From Pyxidicoccus fallax (lineage in GTDB: Bacteria; Myxococcota; Myxococcia; Myxococcales; Myxococcaceae), in contig NZ_JABBJJ010000080.1 in assembly GCF_012933655.1 (NCBI RefSeq), positions 1-41,456 of the forward strand: 41,456 nucleotides of DNA. The letters are read 5' to 3'. Shown here one piece after another: positions 26,937 through 36,199 of this stretch (its first letter is position 1; every line of letters begins with the position of its first letter). A program made the position numbers and the translations under genes. The notes under the pieces are model-generated. The model did no database searches and had not been told where the DNA came from. It saw nothing but the letters and a program-made list of their open reading frames with translations.

Positions 26937-27788
26937 ATGACCGATTCCCAGCCCGCGCTCGTCTCCGTGTCCGCGCTTCACGCCATGCTCGGCGAGCCGC
27001 GCCTCGTGCTCCTGGAGGTGAAGATGAAGCCCGTTGGAGCGGGGGCGACCGCCGCGCCCGAGAGCCCTCCCGAGCGGATTCCGGGCGCTCGCGTCTTCGA
27101 CCTCGAAGGCGCGTTCAGCGACCATGCGCAGTCGCTTCCACACATGATGCCGGGCCCCGAGCAGTTCGAGCGCGAGGCGCGCAAGCTCGGCATCCATCGA
27201 GACAGCCTCGTGGTCGTCTATGACCGGGTGGGGCTGTATTCCAGCCCGCGCGCCTGGTGGATGTTCAAGGCCATGGGACACGAGCGGGTGGCCGTGCTCG
27301 ATGGCGGCCTGCCGGCGTGGCTCGAAGCCGGCCATCCGACGTCACGGGACGCGGAGCCCGTCGAGCGCCCGGGAGATTTCGTCGCGGTGCCGACCGGGAG
27401 TGCCTTCTGCGACGCTGCCGCTGTCGAGCGGACGCTGACGGATGCGAGCCGTGCGGTCATCGATGCCCGCTCGCGAGGACGCTTCGAGGGACGCGAGCCG
27501 GAGCCCCGGGCGGGCCTGCGACAGGGGCACATGCCGAACGCGGTGAATGTGCCCTTCACGGAGGTACAGGTGAAGGGGCGCCTCAAGAGCGCGGAAGAAC
27601 TCCGAGCGCTGTTCGAGGAGACCGTCGGCTCACGCCGCAAGTTCGTGTTCAGCTGCGGCTCGGGCGTCACGGCTTGCGTGGATGCGCTCGCCGCGACGGT
27701 CGCGGGCTACACCGATATCCAGGTGTACGACGGCTCGTGGAGCGAATGGGGGCTGCCGTCGGACCGGCCCGTGATTCAAACCTCGTAG
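26937..27788 (+). CDS. Sulfurtransferase with two rhodanese domains
   Basis: The 283-residue product has the two-domain layout of thiosulfate / 3-mercaptopyruvate sulfurtransferases. The N-terminal domain (about 5-135) is structural: LVVVYDRVGLYSSPRAWWMFKAMGHERVAVLDGGLPAW. The C-terminal domain (about 155-280) has the active loop CGSGVTAC, whose first Cys carries the persulfide; CGSGVT is more typical of mercaptopyruvate enzymes. The DARSRGRFEG...GHMPNAVNVPF motif is also typical. It has no signal peptide, so it acts in the cytoplasm in sulfur transfer or cyanide detoxification. It diverges from the ExbB-like gene with a 162-bp gap. Confidence 0.9.
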   Translation: MTDSQPALVSVSALHAMLGEPRLVLLEVKMKPVGAGATAAPESPPERIPGARVFDLEGAFSDHAQSLPHMMPGPEQFEREARKLGIHRDSLVVVYDRVGLYSSPRAWWMFKAMGHERVAVLDGGLPAWLEAGHPTSRDAEPVERPGDFVAVPTGSAFCDAAAVERTLTDASRAVIDARSRGRFEGREPEPRAGLRQGHMPNAVNVPFTEVQVKGRLKSAEELRALFEETVGSRRKFVFSCGSGVTACVDALAATVAGYTDIQVYDGSWSEWGLPSDRPVIQTS

Positions 27789-27849
27789 CGCCGTGCCCCC
27801 AGCCGCGGCCCGGGGCCGTGACGGAGCCCCCTGGTGCCCGGGAACTCCG

Positions 27850-28986
<1,137 letters not shown>

Positions 28987-29218
28987 GAAGCCTCCGGAAG
29001 AAAGGCAGTGTAGAGCCGCGCTCGCGTTCGCACGAGCCGTCGAGCTGGCGACGGGGCTGGCATCCATCCAGCCGGAACCCGGCGCACGAGACCTGGCCGG
29101 AGGCCTCGCTCCGCGCGATGGGATTCGACACGGAAGCAGGAAATCCAGGAAAACGGTCGTTCACTGAGCGTGCGTCAGGTAATGTGGATTCGCCGTCCCG
29201 CCCGACAGGAGCGTCACC

Positions 29219-29998
29219 ATGACTTCGCTCGTGACTGAAGAGACTGATGGCCATGTCCGCAAGATTGGCCTGAACCGGCCGGAGAAGCGCAACGCGATGA
29301 ACGTGGCGCTCATCGAGCAGCTCTCCGCGGCCTTCGCGCGGGTCGAGGCGGACGATGCCATCCGCGCGACGGTGCTCTTCGCCCACGGTCCGGTGTTCAC
29401 CGCGGGCCTTGACCTCATGGATGTGTTCCCGCGCATGGGGGAGGCGGCTGACCTCTTCCGCTCGGCGGGTGTGGACCCGTGGGGGACACATGGTCCCTCG
29501 CGCACCAAGCCGCTGGTCGTCGCGGTGCACGGCAAGTGCCTCACGCTCGGTATCGAGCTGATGCTCGCGGGTGACGTCACCCTCGCGTCCGAGGACGCCA
29601 CGTTCGAGCAGATCGAAGTCGATCGCGGCATCTTCCCGTTCGGTGGAGGGACTGCTCGCTGGGTGCAGACGATGGGGTGGGGGAATGCGATGCAGTACCT
29701 CCTCACGGGCGATGCGCTCGACGCGCGCGAGGCGCATCGCCTGGGACTCGTGCAACGTGTCGTGGCCCGAGAGGCGCTCCTGGAGACGGCGATGGCGGTC
29801 GCCGCACGCATCGCGTCGAAACCGCCCCTCGCCATCAAGGCCATCCTGGAGAGCGCGCGTACCGCCGTGCTCGAGGGAGAGCGTGCCGCCGCGGAGAAGT
29901 TGCTCCCCTCCATCATGCGGCTCGCCACCACGGAAGATACCCACGAGGCCCTCATGGCCGTCATGGAGCGGAGGCCCGCGACCTTCCACGGCCGCTGA
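29219..29998 (+). CDS. Crotonase-family enoyl-CoA hydratase/isomerase
   Basis: The 259-residue product acts on CoA thioesters in the cytoplasm. The crotonase fold is seen in RPEKRNAMN (20-28), the oxyanion-hole region FTAGLDLMDV (60-69) and HGKCLTLGIELMLAGDVTLAS (104-124). Both Glu residues used by hydratases have equivalents: Glu 113 in GIEL and Glu 133 in QIEVDRG. FPFGGGTARW follows. The substrate cannot be told; it may serve fatty-acid breakdown or a secondary pathway. No other beta-oxidation gene is next to it. An AGGAG site lies before the ATG. Confidence 0.9.
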   Translation: MTSLVTEETDGHVRKIGLNRPEKRNAMNVALIEQLSAAFARVEADDAIRATVLFAHGPVFTAGLDLMDVFPRMGEAADLFRSAGVDPWGTHGPSRTKPLVVAVHGKCLTLGIELMLAGDVTLASEDATFEQIEVDRGIFPFGGGTARWVQTMGWGNAMQYLLTGDALDAREAHRLGLVQRVVAREALLETAMAVAARIASKPPLAIKAILESARTAVLEGERAAAEKLLPSIMRLATTEDTHEALMAVMERRPATFHGR

Positions 29999-30035
29999 CC
30001 TTCAGCCAGGAGACCCACTGAGAGCCCACCTGTCC

Positions 30036-30608
30036 ATGCCACCCCGCCAGCCACCGTCTCGTTCCAGGTCGGCGCACCTGAGACTCGCGGGGTGGCTGCT
30101 GCTCGGCGCCTGCGCGTGCAGCCGTCCCGCCCAGCCAGAGGTCCACCCGTCCATCCAGGCCACGCCGGCTCCGGCGGCGGATGCCTCACCGGCACCGGCC
30201 GTGGCGGCCTCCCCGTCCGGTGCGGGCGAAGCCACGGCCCCCTCCGCTCCGGACGCGGGGCCAGCGCTCTCCATCGCGAAGCTGCTGCGCCTGAAGCCGG
30301 TGTCTGGCACGCACGTCATCGAAGGCTTCGTCACCCGGGTCGTGCCGTGTCCTCCCTGCCCCAAAGGCGCCATGTGCAAGCCCTGCATGGGGGACCATGT
30401 CATCGTCTCGGACACGCTGCGTGCCCCGGAGAACCATGACCAGCTCGGCGCCGGGGACGTCATCGTCTTCGTTCCTCGGCCCGCGCTGATGCGCCGGATG
30501 TCGGAGGGGCAGCGATACGGGCTCACGGTCCGCATCCGGCCCATGAAGACCACGGCGCAGCCCATCAACGATGTCGAACTCACCGACCTGCGCCTGCTGA
30601 GCCCGTGA
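30036..30608 (+). CDS. Small lipoprotein with OB-like domain, function unknown
   Basis: The 190-residue product starts with a basic stretch and a hydrophobic signal with a lipobox-like end (LLGAC, Cys about 26). An Ala/Pro-rich linker (about 30-80) leads to a C-terminal domain (about 85-190) with a CPPCPKGAMCKPC cluster that could bind metal or form disulfides, and strands such as HVIEGFVTRVVPC and YGLTVRIRPM that suggest a small beta-barrel. I do not recognise a family. It starts 37 bp after the crotonase stop and may share its transcript. Confidence 0.75.
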   Translation: MPPRQPPSRSRSAHLRLAGWLLLGACACSRPAQPEVHPSIQATPAPAADASPAPAVAASPSGAGEATAPSAPDAGPALSIAKLLRLKPVSGTHVIEGFVTRVVPCPPCPKGAMCKPCMGDHVIVSDTLRAPENHDQLGAGDVIVFVPRPALMRRMSEGQRYGLTVRIRPMKTTAQPINDVELTDLRLLSP

Positions 30609-30693
30609 TTTCTCGAGTCCAGGCACGGCTTCGGTACCCGGGAGCGCTCCGAGCCCGCGCGGCAGGGGAGGGGGCGTACCGCGCCGTGCCGGC

Positions 30694-31494
30694 TCAGAGC
30701 ACCGTGGCCTGACCCGGCGTGAGGAACCGCACGCGCTTGTCACCGGAGAAGGCGGCGCGCACCTCGGGCACCTCGGCGAGGGGCTCGAAGGTGCCAAAGT
30801 GCATGGGGATGATGATGGAGGGTTTGAAGTACTTCTTGATGGCGAGCGCCGCCGCCTTCGGGCCCAGCCCCCAGCGTCCGCCGCCGGTGGTGAGGAGCAC
30901 GATGTCGGGGTGGTACAGCTCCTGGATGAGCGCCATGTCCCCGAAAAGCCACGTGTCGCCCGTGTGGTACAGCGAGCGCCCGTCCGCGAACGTCACCACG
31001 TAGCCGAGCGGCCGGCCCCCCGGGTCCGTGGAGTGCATGGCCGGCACCGCGTGCACGGTGACGTCGCCGAGCTTGAACGAGCCGCCCACGTTGACGCTGT
31101 GCTGCTGCGCCTCGGGAATCTTCATGGCGCGAAGGTGCTCGCCGGTGCTGACGACGAGCGCTCCGCTGACCCGGGCCAGCTCGGGCACGTCCGGCGCGTG
31201 GTCTCCATGGGCGTGGGTGACGAGGATGGCCGCCGGCTTCCCGCCCTCCTGTCCGAAGCGCGCCAGCTCCTTCCAGTCCGCCGGAGTCTTCGGGTTCTCC
31301 TTCAGCCACGGGTCGATGAGGAGCCGGGTACCACCGGGGGAGACCACCTCGAAGGCCGCATGGCCGAGCCACGTCACGCGAGGGCCACTGGAGGTCCGTG
31401 AAGCCGCGCCCGCGGGCTCAGCGGCGGGAGCGTTGGTGGGAGCCGCCAGGAGGCACGCGGCCAGGAGAAGGGGGGGTGAAACCAGGAAGGCCAC
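30694..31494 (-). CDS. Exported metallo-beta-lactamase-fold hydrolase, UlaG-like
   Basis: The 266-residue product has an N-terminal hydrophobic segment (about 4-25) that looks like a signal sequence, possibly with a lipobox (LAAC, 11-14). The metal-binding HAHGDHAPD (94-102), MHSTDPGG, YHTGDTWLFGDM and PMHFGTFEPL are typical of the UPF0173/UlaG-type metal-dependent hydrolases, which are usually cytoplasmic; an exported version is less common. The substrate is unknown. It starts with GTG at 31494. The second MBL-fold gene lies 100 bp upstream on the same strand, with a hairpin between them. Confidence 0.85.
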   Translation of the reverse strand: MAFLVSPPLLLAACLLAAPTNAPAAEPAGAASRTSSGPRVTWLGHAAFEVVSPGGTRLLIDPWLKENPKTPADWKELARFGQEGGKPAAILVTHAHGDHAPDVPELARVSGALVVSTGEHLRAMKIPEAQQHSVNVGGSFKLGDVTVHAVPAMHSTDPGGRPLGYVVTFADGRSLYHTGDTWLFGDMALIQELYHPDIVLLTTGGGRWGLGPKAAALAIKKYFKPSIIIPMHFGTFEPLAEVPEVRAAFSGDKRVRFLTPGQATVL

Positions 31495-31513
31495 GCATCG
31501 TCACTCCTCGTCA

Positions 31514-31542
31514 GGGAAGAAGGCCGCGCGAGCACCGCGCGG
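31514..31542 (-). terminator. Terminator-like hairpin between two MBL-fold genes
   Basis: CCGCGCG (31524-31530) and CGCGCGG (31536-31542) form a perfect 7-bp stem with a 5-base loop. On the minus strand CCTTCTTCCC follows, a weak pyrimidine tail. It would end the transcript of the gene at 31595-32350 before the next minus-strand gene. Confidence 0.4.
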
Positions 31543-31594
31543 CGAAGTCCTGCACGGGAGGGATAGCGGGAGAGGGGAGGCGGGCGATTGGGCG

Positions 31595-32350
31595 TTATTG
31601 ACACGGGAGGCGCTGCGGGTGGGGTGGCCCGGGCTGGAGGTGGCGCAAGACGCGGGCATGACGCTGGACCTCGTGCGCATCGAGCGGACCGCCGTGGCCC
31701 AGGTGGAACGTCCGCACGCCCGCGCTCACGAGCCGCTCGAGCTCGGCGGCCACCGTGGTGGGCGACTCCTCGAAAGGAGGCCGGATGGCGTGCCGTGTCC
31801 GGACAATGCCCCCCAGGAGCACGCCCGACGCGACCAGGTCTCCCACGAGCGCTTCGTTCGAGGCGAGCTGCACCGACAGGGAGCCCGCCGTGTGTCCCGC
31901 GGAGTGGATGACACGGCCCTGCACTCCGAAGGGGGTGAGGTCGAGCGTTTCGTCATCCGACAACAGGATGTCCGGGTCGACAGGCCGGTAGCGCTCATGG
32001 ATGGCGCGGTTCTTCACGAAGGCGCGGCCGAACCATCCGGTCGGGCAGAAGGTCATGGGCGCCTCTCCGAGCAGGTGCGCACGCTCGGCGGCGTGGGCGA
32101 CGATGGGCGCGCCGGAGCGCTCCCGGAGCGCGGCGGCGGCTCCCGCATGGTCCACGTGCGCATGGGTAACGATGATCAGCTTGAGGTCCTTCAAGGTCCA
32201 CCCGCGTGCTTCCAGGGCCTTGCCCACCTTGTGCTCCGAGCCAGGAAGGCCCGCATCGACGAGGATGCACCCGGAGGAGCCTTCGAGAAGGTGGGTGTTC
32301 ACCATGCCCAGGGGTAGGATGGGGACTCGGATGATTCGCGGGGTCTGCAT
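31595..32350 (-). CDS. Metallo-beta-lactamase-fold hydrolase, glyoxalase II/lactonase-like
   Basis: The 251-residue cytoplasmic product has HAHVDHAG (63-70), the two-metal site of the glyoxalase II / quorum-lactonase branch. Later metal ligands are seen in HSAGHTAGSLSVQL, LVGDLVASG and HLGHGGPLDAHEV. It starts MQTPRIIRVPILPLGMVNTHLL, where the strand MVNTHLLEG is typical of the group. The substrate may be a thioester, lactone or phosphodiester. Start 32350 is preferred over 32368 by the purine-rich site before it. It diverges from an AraC gene with about 100 bp between, so AraC may control it. Confidence 0.88.
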   Translation of the reverse strand: MQTPRIIRVPILPLGMVNTHLLEGSSGCILVDAGLPGSEHKVGKALEARGWTLKDLKLIIVTHAHVDHAGAAAALRERSGAPIVAHAAERAHLLGEAPMTFCPTGWFGRAFVKNRAIHERYRPVDPDILLSDDETLDLTPFGVQGRVIHSAGHTAGSLSVQLASNEALVGDLVASGVLLGGIVRTRHAIRPPFEESPTTVAAELERLVSAGVRTFHLGHGGPLDAHEVQRHARVLRHLQPGPPHPQRLPCQ

Positions 32351-32449
32351 GTCTCGTCTCTCTCCCATTGGCTGCGAAGCGGCTGCCCCCAGTCTGTCGG
32401 GCCGACGCGGCGAACACCTGTTCCGTTCCGACGTGACGGATGGTCTGTG

Positions 32450-33283
32450 ATGGAACTCGTCACGGTTGCCGCGCCTCCCGGGGCGCTCGTGGAGCGCTCC
32501 GTCCGGTTCGAGGAGAGTGAGCTCTTCTGGCTCGACGCCCGCCCGTTCGCGGTGCGCTGCGAGCCCGAGGAGGAGCAGGGCTCGCTGAAGCTCGTGGTCG
32601 CGGTGGAGGGGAGCGCGGTGGTCCGGCAGGAGGACCGTCACGCGGTGCTCGAAGCGGGCATGTTCACGTGGCTCGATTCGGACGCGCCGTTCGAGCTGTC
32701 GATGACCCAGGGCCGCCGGCTGCTGCTCCGGATGCCTGCCGAGCGCGTGCGCCGACGCCACCCGCAGGTGGACCTGCGCACGGCGGTGTCTCGCGGAAGA
32801 GAGCATTCCGGGGAGCGCATCGTCGCGCAGCTGCTCCATGGCTTCGCTCGGGAGGGACTCGCGCTTTCAGCCCAGGCTTGCTCCACCGCCGTGAACACCG
32901 TGCTGGAGGCCGTGGGCCTGTGCCCGAGCGCCCCCGCCGTGGATGTGGCGCGGATGCGTATCGAGCGGGCCCTCACGAGCATCGAGCAGCGGCTCGGAGA
33001 CGCCGCGTTACAGCCCGAGGACATCGCGCACGCACAGGGCGTCAGTCGACGCTATCTCGACGGTCTCCTGAGGAGAACGAGCGGGCGGACCCTGGCGGAC
33101 GTCATCCGCCTGCGCCGCCTCGAACGTGCCGCCGAGGACCTGCTGTCCCGTCCCGATGACCTCACCGCGGACATCGCGACGCGCTGGGGCTTCCAGAACG
33201 CGAGTCACTTCACCCGGCTGTTCCGGCTCCGTCATGGTGTCACGCCCACGGCCTACCGCCGCCTGGGACAGCCGCGAGGGTAG
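32450..33283 (+). CDS. AraC-family regulator
   Basis: The 277-residue product has an N-terminal cupin-like sensing part (about 1-100: LKLVVAVEGSAVVRQEDRHAVLEAGMFTWLDSDAPFEL). The C-terminal double HTH (about 170-275) ends in the AraC signature WGFQNASHFTRLFRLRHGVTPTAYRR. This is the AraC_binding_2 type layout. A GTG three bases upstream (32447) is an equal alternative start. It diverges from the MBL-fold gene at 32350 and is its most likely target (inference). Effector unknown. Confidence 0.9.
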   Translation: MELVTVAAPPGALVERSVRFEESELFWLDARPFAVRCEPEEEQGSLKLVVAVEGSAVVRQEDRHAVLEAGMFTWLDSDAPFELSMTQGRRLLLRMPAERVRRRHPQVDLRTAVSRGREHSGERIVAQLLHGFAREGLALSAQACSTAVNTVLEAVGLCPSAPAVDVARMRIERALTSIEQRLGDAALQPEDIAHAQGVSRRYLDGLLRRTSGRTLADVIRLRRLERAAEDLLSRPDDLTADIATRWGFQNASHFTRLFRLRHGVTPTAYRRLGQPRG

Positions 33284-33360
33284 AGCCGAAGCGGGGGCGG
33301 GTTGAGGGCCGCGGCGTGGCCGAGGCGGTCTGATGCACCGCCCCGGCCCCGCTCGCGAGA

Positions 33361-33783
33361 CTACGGCTCCACGAGACGGAAGTTCTGGCCGTCGTTGTTG
33401 TTCCAGGTCCGCTGGCCGTTGGCGTCCTCGACGTAGACGGCGAAGTCGATGGTGGTGGGGGTGCGCCACGGCCCGGGGACCGTGACGAGCGTGGTGCTCA
33501 TCCACACCTCGTCCATCGAGCCGTACGCGTTCGGCTGGTTGTGGCTCCACTGCAGCGTGCCCCAGTGCGAGGTGGCCCACCGGTCATAGCTGTAGACGAA
33601 GCCCACCTTGTGGCCCGGCGCCACCGGCCACACGCCCAGCTTCAGGTAGATGCCCGAATAGATGTAGCTGGACCCGGCGCTGTCCGACACCGAGCCCTCC
33701 ATGAACCACACCGTCTCCGCCGAGGCCACCACCGGCAGCGTCAGGAACAGCGCGAGGGACATGCCCAGCAAGCTCTTCTTCAC
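33361..33783 (-). CDS. Secreted CBM21-like carbohydrate-binding protein
   Basis: The 140-residue product has a signal peptide (about 1-22, ending ASA) and then one beta-sandwich domain. The pattern VGFVYSYDRWATSHWGTLQW ... IDFAVYVEDANGQRTWNNNDGQNFRL closely matches CBM21 modules, whose hallmark is FAI/V-x-Y ... YWDNNNGQNY; these bind starch or glycogen. No catalytic domain is attached, so it is a stand-alone binding protein in the periplasm or outside. GTG start with a GGGAGA site. It is convergent with the AraC gene (77-bp gap). Confidence 0.75.
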   Translation of the reverse strand: MKKSLLGMSLALFLTLPVVASAETVWFMEGSVSDSAGSSYIYSGIYLKLGVWPVAPGHKVGFVYSYDRWATSHWGTLQWSHNQPNAYGSMDEVWMSTTLVTVPGPWRTPTTIDFAVYVEDANGQRTWNNNDGQNFRLVEP

Positions 33784-33926
33784 GAGTTGTCTCCCAGGTT
33801 GATGAAAAGGGGGGCGCCACCCTCGGCCACCCGATTCCAGGCGTCAAAGGGATTCCCCTTCACCGGCAGTCCCGGGGCGGAAACACGCTCTATTCGGAGC
33901 CGCGAGGTGTGTTCGCCAGTGTGGGG

Positions 33927-34394
33927 TCAGAACTTCCCGGTCCTGAGCGGAGCGTCCTTGGATGCGCCCCAGTTGTCATCCAGTTGCATGACCGACTCAG
34001 CACCGGCGGTGGGCAGGATGGTGAAGACATAGTAGACCTCATTGGCCAGACACACGTCGTAGACGACCGTGTGCGGCCCCGCCCGGAATGGGAACTCGAC
34101 CTTGAACTCCTCCGAAGCGGAAGAGACGGTGACGTTGTCGGGCTCGATGATGTTGAAGGCGAGCCGGGCGGAGCGCTGGACAGCGGGGTCGGGGGTATAG
34201 GTCTCCGACACCCTCACGATGACATTGGCTCCGAAGCTCCCTTCGACCAGGGGGTCGGCATTGATGAGGCCGTCGTGCAGCAGGAAACCCTGTTCGGCGT
34301 TTCCCGGTCCCCATTGATGCTCTGAGTCCACATAGGGCTTGGAGCGGAGCCGGAGCTGGCTGTGTGAAATCAGCAGGTCGAACTTTTGTTCCAT
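33927..34394 (-). CDS. ComJ/Nin-like protein, possible nuclease inhibitor or immunity protein
   Basis: The 155-residue soluble protein begins MEQKFDLLISHSQLRLRSK. The pattern of an early strand (DLLISHSQLRL), W-x5-EQGF (about 28-37), a beta-rich middle and an AGPHTVVYDVCLANEVYYVF end recalls ComJ (Nin) of Bacillus, which inhibits the nuclease NucA. This match is from memory of the fold pattern and is tentative. The gene starts 13 bp after the stop of the larger gene upstream (34408-35670), with no own ribosome site, so the two are coupled. A toxin-immunity or regulator pair is one reading; the partner shows no nuclease motif. Third codon positions are more relaxed than in neighbours. Confidence 0.6.
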   Translation of the reverse strand: MEQKFDLLISHSQLRLRSKPYVDSEHQWGPGNAEQGFLLHDGLINADPLVEGSFGANVIVRVSETYTPDPAVQRSARLAFNIIEPDNVTVSSASEEFKVEFPFRAGPHTVVYDVCLANEVYYVFTILPTAGAESVMQLDDNWGASKDAPLRTGKF

Positions 34395-34407
34395 GGCGTC
34401 GTTCTGG

Positions 34408-35670
34408 TTACGGGAGGAAGTGTCGGAGTGCGCGCCGGAACTCCGCGGAGTGGAACCGCGCCTCCTGATGTGTGGCCAGTTGACGGAGCAGGGCGTGCAC
34501 GTGCTGGATGAAGGGCTGGTTCGGGTCGGACTCGACGTCCGCGAGCGACCAGCGGCGGAAGCCGTAGCGGCCCCCTCGGAGGTAGAGCTCGTCCGCATGG
34601 AGGCGGTTGATGTCGCGGAGGAAGAACCACACCTCCCCGCAGTGCGGAGCCCATTGGCGCAGGGGCCCGAGCACACCTTCGTCATAGCGGCCGTCGAAGC
34701 GGTCCGCGTGCTGGGATACCTCGATGCGGAAGGGAGGCTCGGGCTCGCGTGTCTCCCAGATGCGAAGGTGGCCGACCGCGTCGTACAGCGTGTAGAGCGG
34801 GTCGGTGTCGAGTTCGAACGGGTCCGGGCAGTACGTGCCAAGCGGGAGGGTGGCGCTGCATTCAGTCGGCTCGGGTGAGAGCTCGAGGATGTTCCAGAGT
34901 TGCATGCGCTCGGACAGCTCCGCTGGCAGCACCGGCATCTCGGGGCGCGGCGGGGCCACGAAGGGCTGGAAGAGCGGGTCGAGGGTGAGGACGTTCCACA
35001 GCTCCGGCCAGGCGCGGGTGGCGACCTCCAGCGCATCTTCCACGGTGTCTCGCACCGGAGCGCCCCCGAGCACCGCGAGCACCGCCGTCCATAGCGCCAC
35101 CGAGGGCTCGTAGGGGAAGTAGCGCGGGCCCACGTCCGCGTCCGGCATCGGCGCCTGCTTCCGGTCCGCCTCGAAGAGCCAGTTGGACTCCGCCCACCGC
35201 GCGGCACGGGCTGCGTCCAGTGGGGCAGGGCGGGCATCGAACCTCGCGGCGACGAGCCAGTCGAAGGCGTCCGATGGCGGCAGCACCACCGGCTCCCAGT
35301 CGCGCAGCTTCGACAGCCAGGACACCTCGAAGGCGAGCAGCGGGTCCTCGCTCCGGTTCCAGGCCTCCACGAGCGTGCGGCGCGCCTCCGTGTCCCTGCC
35401 GAGGTGACAGAGGCACACGGCCCGACGTACCGCCAGCTCTCGCTCCGGAAGCCCGGGCGCCGCGCTGTCGAGGAGGGCGAGCCCTCGCTCGTGCCGGCGG
35501 AACGAGAGCAGTACGTCGAGGAGCTCGAGGTCCCTCTCTTCCCGGAGTGCCGTCAGCTCCACCACGGGCTGCATCCAGGAGCGATGGAAGCGCAGGACCT
35601 TCGGCTGCAGCTGCCACACCGCGCGCCTGCGCACCGTGCGAGACCAGGAACGCGTCCGAGGGAACTCCAT
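34408..35670 (-). CDS. Large soluble protein of unknown function
   Basis: The 420-residue product has no signal peptide or membrane helix. The N-terminal half is helical with a TPR-like look (LLDVLLSFRRHERGLALLDS, RRAVCLCHLGRDTEARRTLVEAWNRSEDPLLAFEVSWLSKL); the C-terminal half contains Trp-, Pro- and Asp-rich stretches (CPDPFELDTDPLYTLYDAVGHLRIWE, GEVWFFLRDINRLHADELYLRGGRYGFRRW). I do not recognise a family or active site. It is followed after 13 bp by the ComJ-like gene, and translational coupling suggests joint action. Start 35670 (ATG) is chosen; a GTG at 35700 is possible. Confidence 0.7.
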   Translation of the reverse strand: MEFPRTRSWSRTVRRRAVWQLQPKVLRFHRSWMQPVVELTALREERDLELLDVLLSFRRHERGLALLDSAAPGLPERELAVRRAVCLCHLGRDTEARRTLVEAWNRSEDPLLAFEVSWLSKLRDWEPVVLPPSDAFDWLVAARFDARPAPLDAARAARWAESNWLFEADRKQAPMPDADVGPRYFPYEPSVALWTAVLAVLGGAPVRDTVEDALEVATRAWPELWNVLTLDPLFQPFVAPPRPEMPVLPAELSERMQLWNILELSPEPTECSATLPLGTYCPDPFELDTDPLYTLYDAVGHLRIWETREPEPPFRIEVSQHADRFDGRYDEGVLGPLRQWAPHCGEVWFFLRDINRLHADELYLRGGRYGFRRWSLADVESDPNQPFIQHVHALLRQLATHQEARFHSAEFRRALRHFLP

Positions 35671-35710
35671 GTCGCCGAGACTATCACGCAGCTTCCACAC
35701 TCTGTTCCTC

Positions 35711-35742
35711 GGAGCCCCATGGTTGGTGCACCGTGGGGCTCC
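35711..35742. terminator. Long hairpin between the Cys-rich peptide gene and the unknown gene
   Basis: GGAGCCCCA (35711-35719) and TGGGGCTCC (35734-35742) match perfectly, and three more pairs (one G-U) extend the stem to 12 bp with an 8-base loop. It lies 33 bp after the stop of the peptide gene and 40 bp before the start of the next gene, both on the minus strand. There is no T-run, so it could be a Rho-assisted terminator or a transcript stabiliser. Confidence 0.45.
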
Positions 35743-35775
35743 ACTGACGCGCAGGTGGCGGACAGCCTCCTCGAA

Positions 35776-36051
35776 CTACTGCGCCGCGCTGCAGACCAGC
35801 AACGAGGCGTCGACTTCCAGCGTCACGTTCTCGCTCACCGAGGAGGTCGTGTCGGGGTCCTCGTCGGCGATACCGATGCAGATGCCCCAGTCCGCACACG
35901 TCGTCACCAGGATGCCCTGGGTGCAGCGCGTGCTACAGCGGCTGTAATCGCAGATCTCCGCACACTGCGGTGGCAGGAAAGCTGATGCGGTCGTGGGAGC
36001 CAGGGAGAGGACGGCGGTGGCGGCCAGCAGGGAACTCAAAAGCTTTCTCAT
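35776..36051 (-). CDS. Small Cys-rich secreted peptide
   Basis: The 91-residue precursor has a signal peptide (about 1-23, ending ASA) and a mature part of about 68 residues with seven Cys. The first four follow C-x3-C-x4-C-x3-C (CAEICDYSRCSTRC). Mature Cys number and small size fit an extracellular disulfide-rich protein, but I do not recognise a family. Start 36051 is well supported by GGAGG 3 bp upstream. The 148-bp region upstream is AT-richer than usual here and probably holds its own promoter. Confidence 0.75.
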   Translation of the reverse strand: MRKLLSSLLAATAVLSLAPTTASAFLPPQCAEICDYSRCSTRCTQGILVTTCADWGICIGIADEDPDTTSSVSENVTLEVDASLLVCSAAQ

Positions 36052-36199
36052 GATTCCTCCAGGGGGCTGCCATGCCATGGTGATTGGCCTTCATTCGCAA
36101 GTAAATGCGGGTTTCCGCGTACGTCTATGAATTGCTGCCGTCCAAATGCGAGCCGCGTCGGTGGCTGTGTTTGATAATGGATTGGCGGCACGCCGCGGG

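Noticed and set aside
33297..33357. GC-rich inverted stretch between AraC and CBM21-like genes as a terminator
   Set aside because: The arms (AGCGGGGGCGG and CCGCCCCGGCCCCGCT) pair only with interruptions and there is no T-run, so it is not counted.
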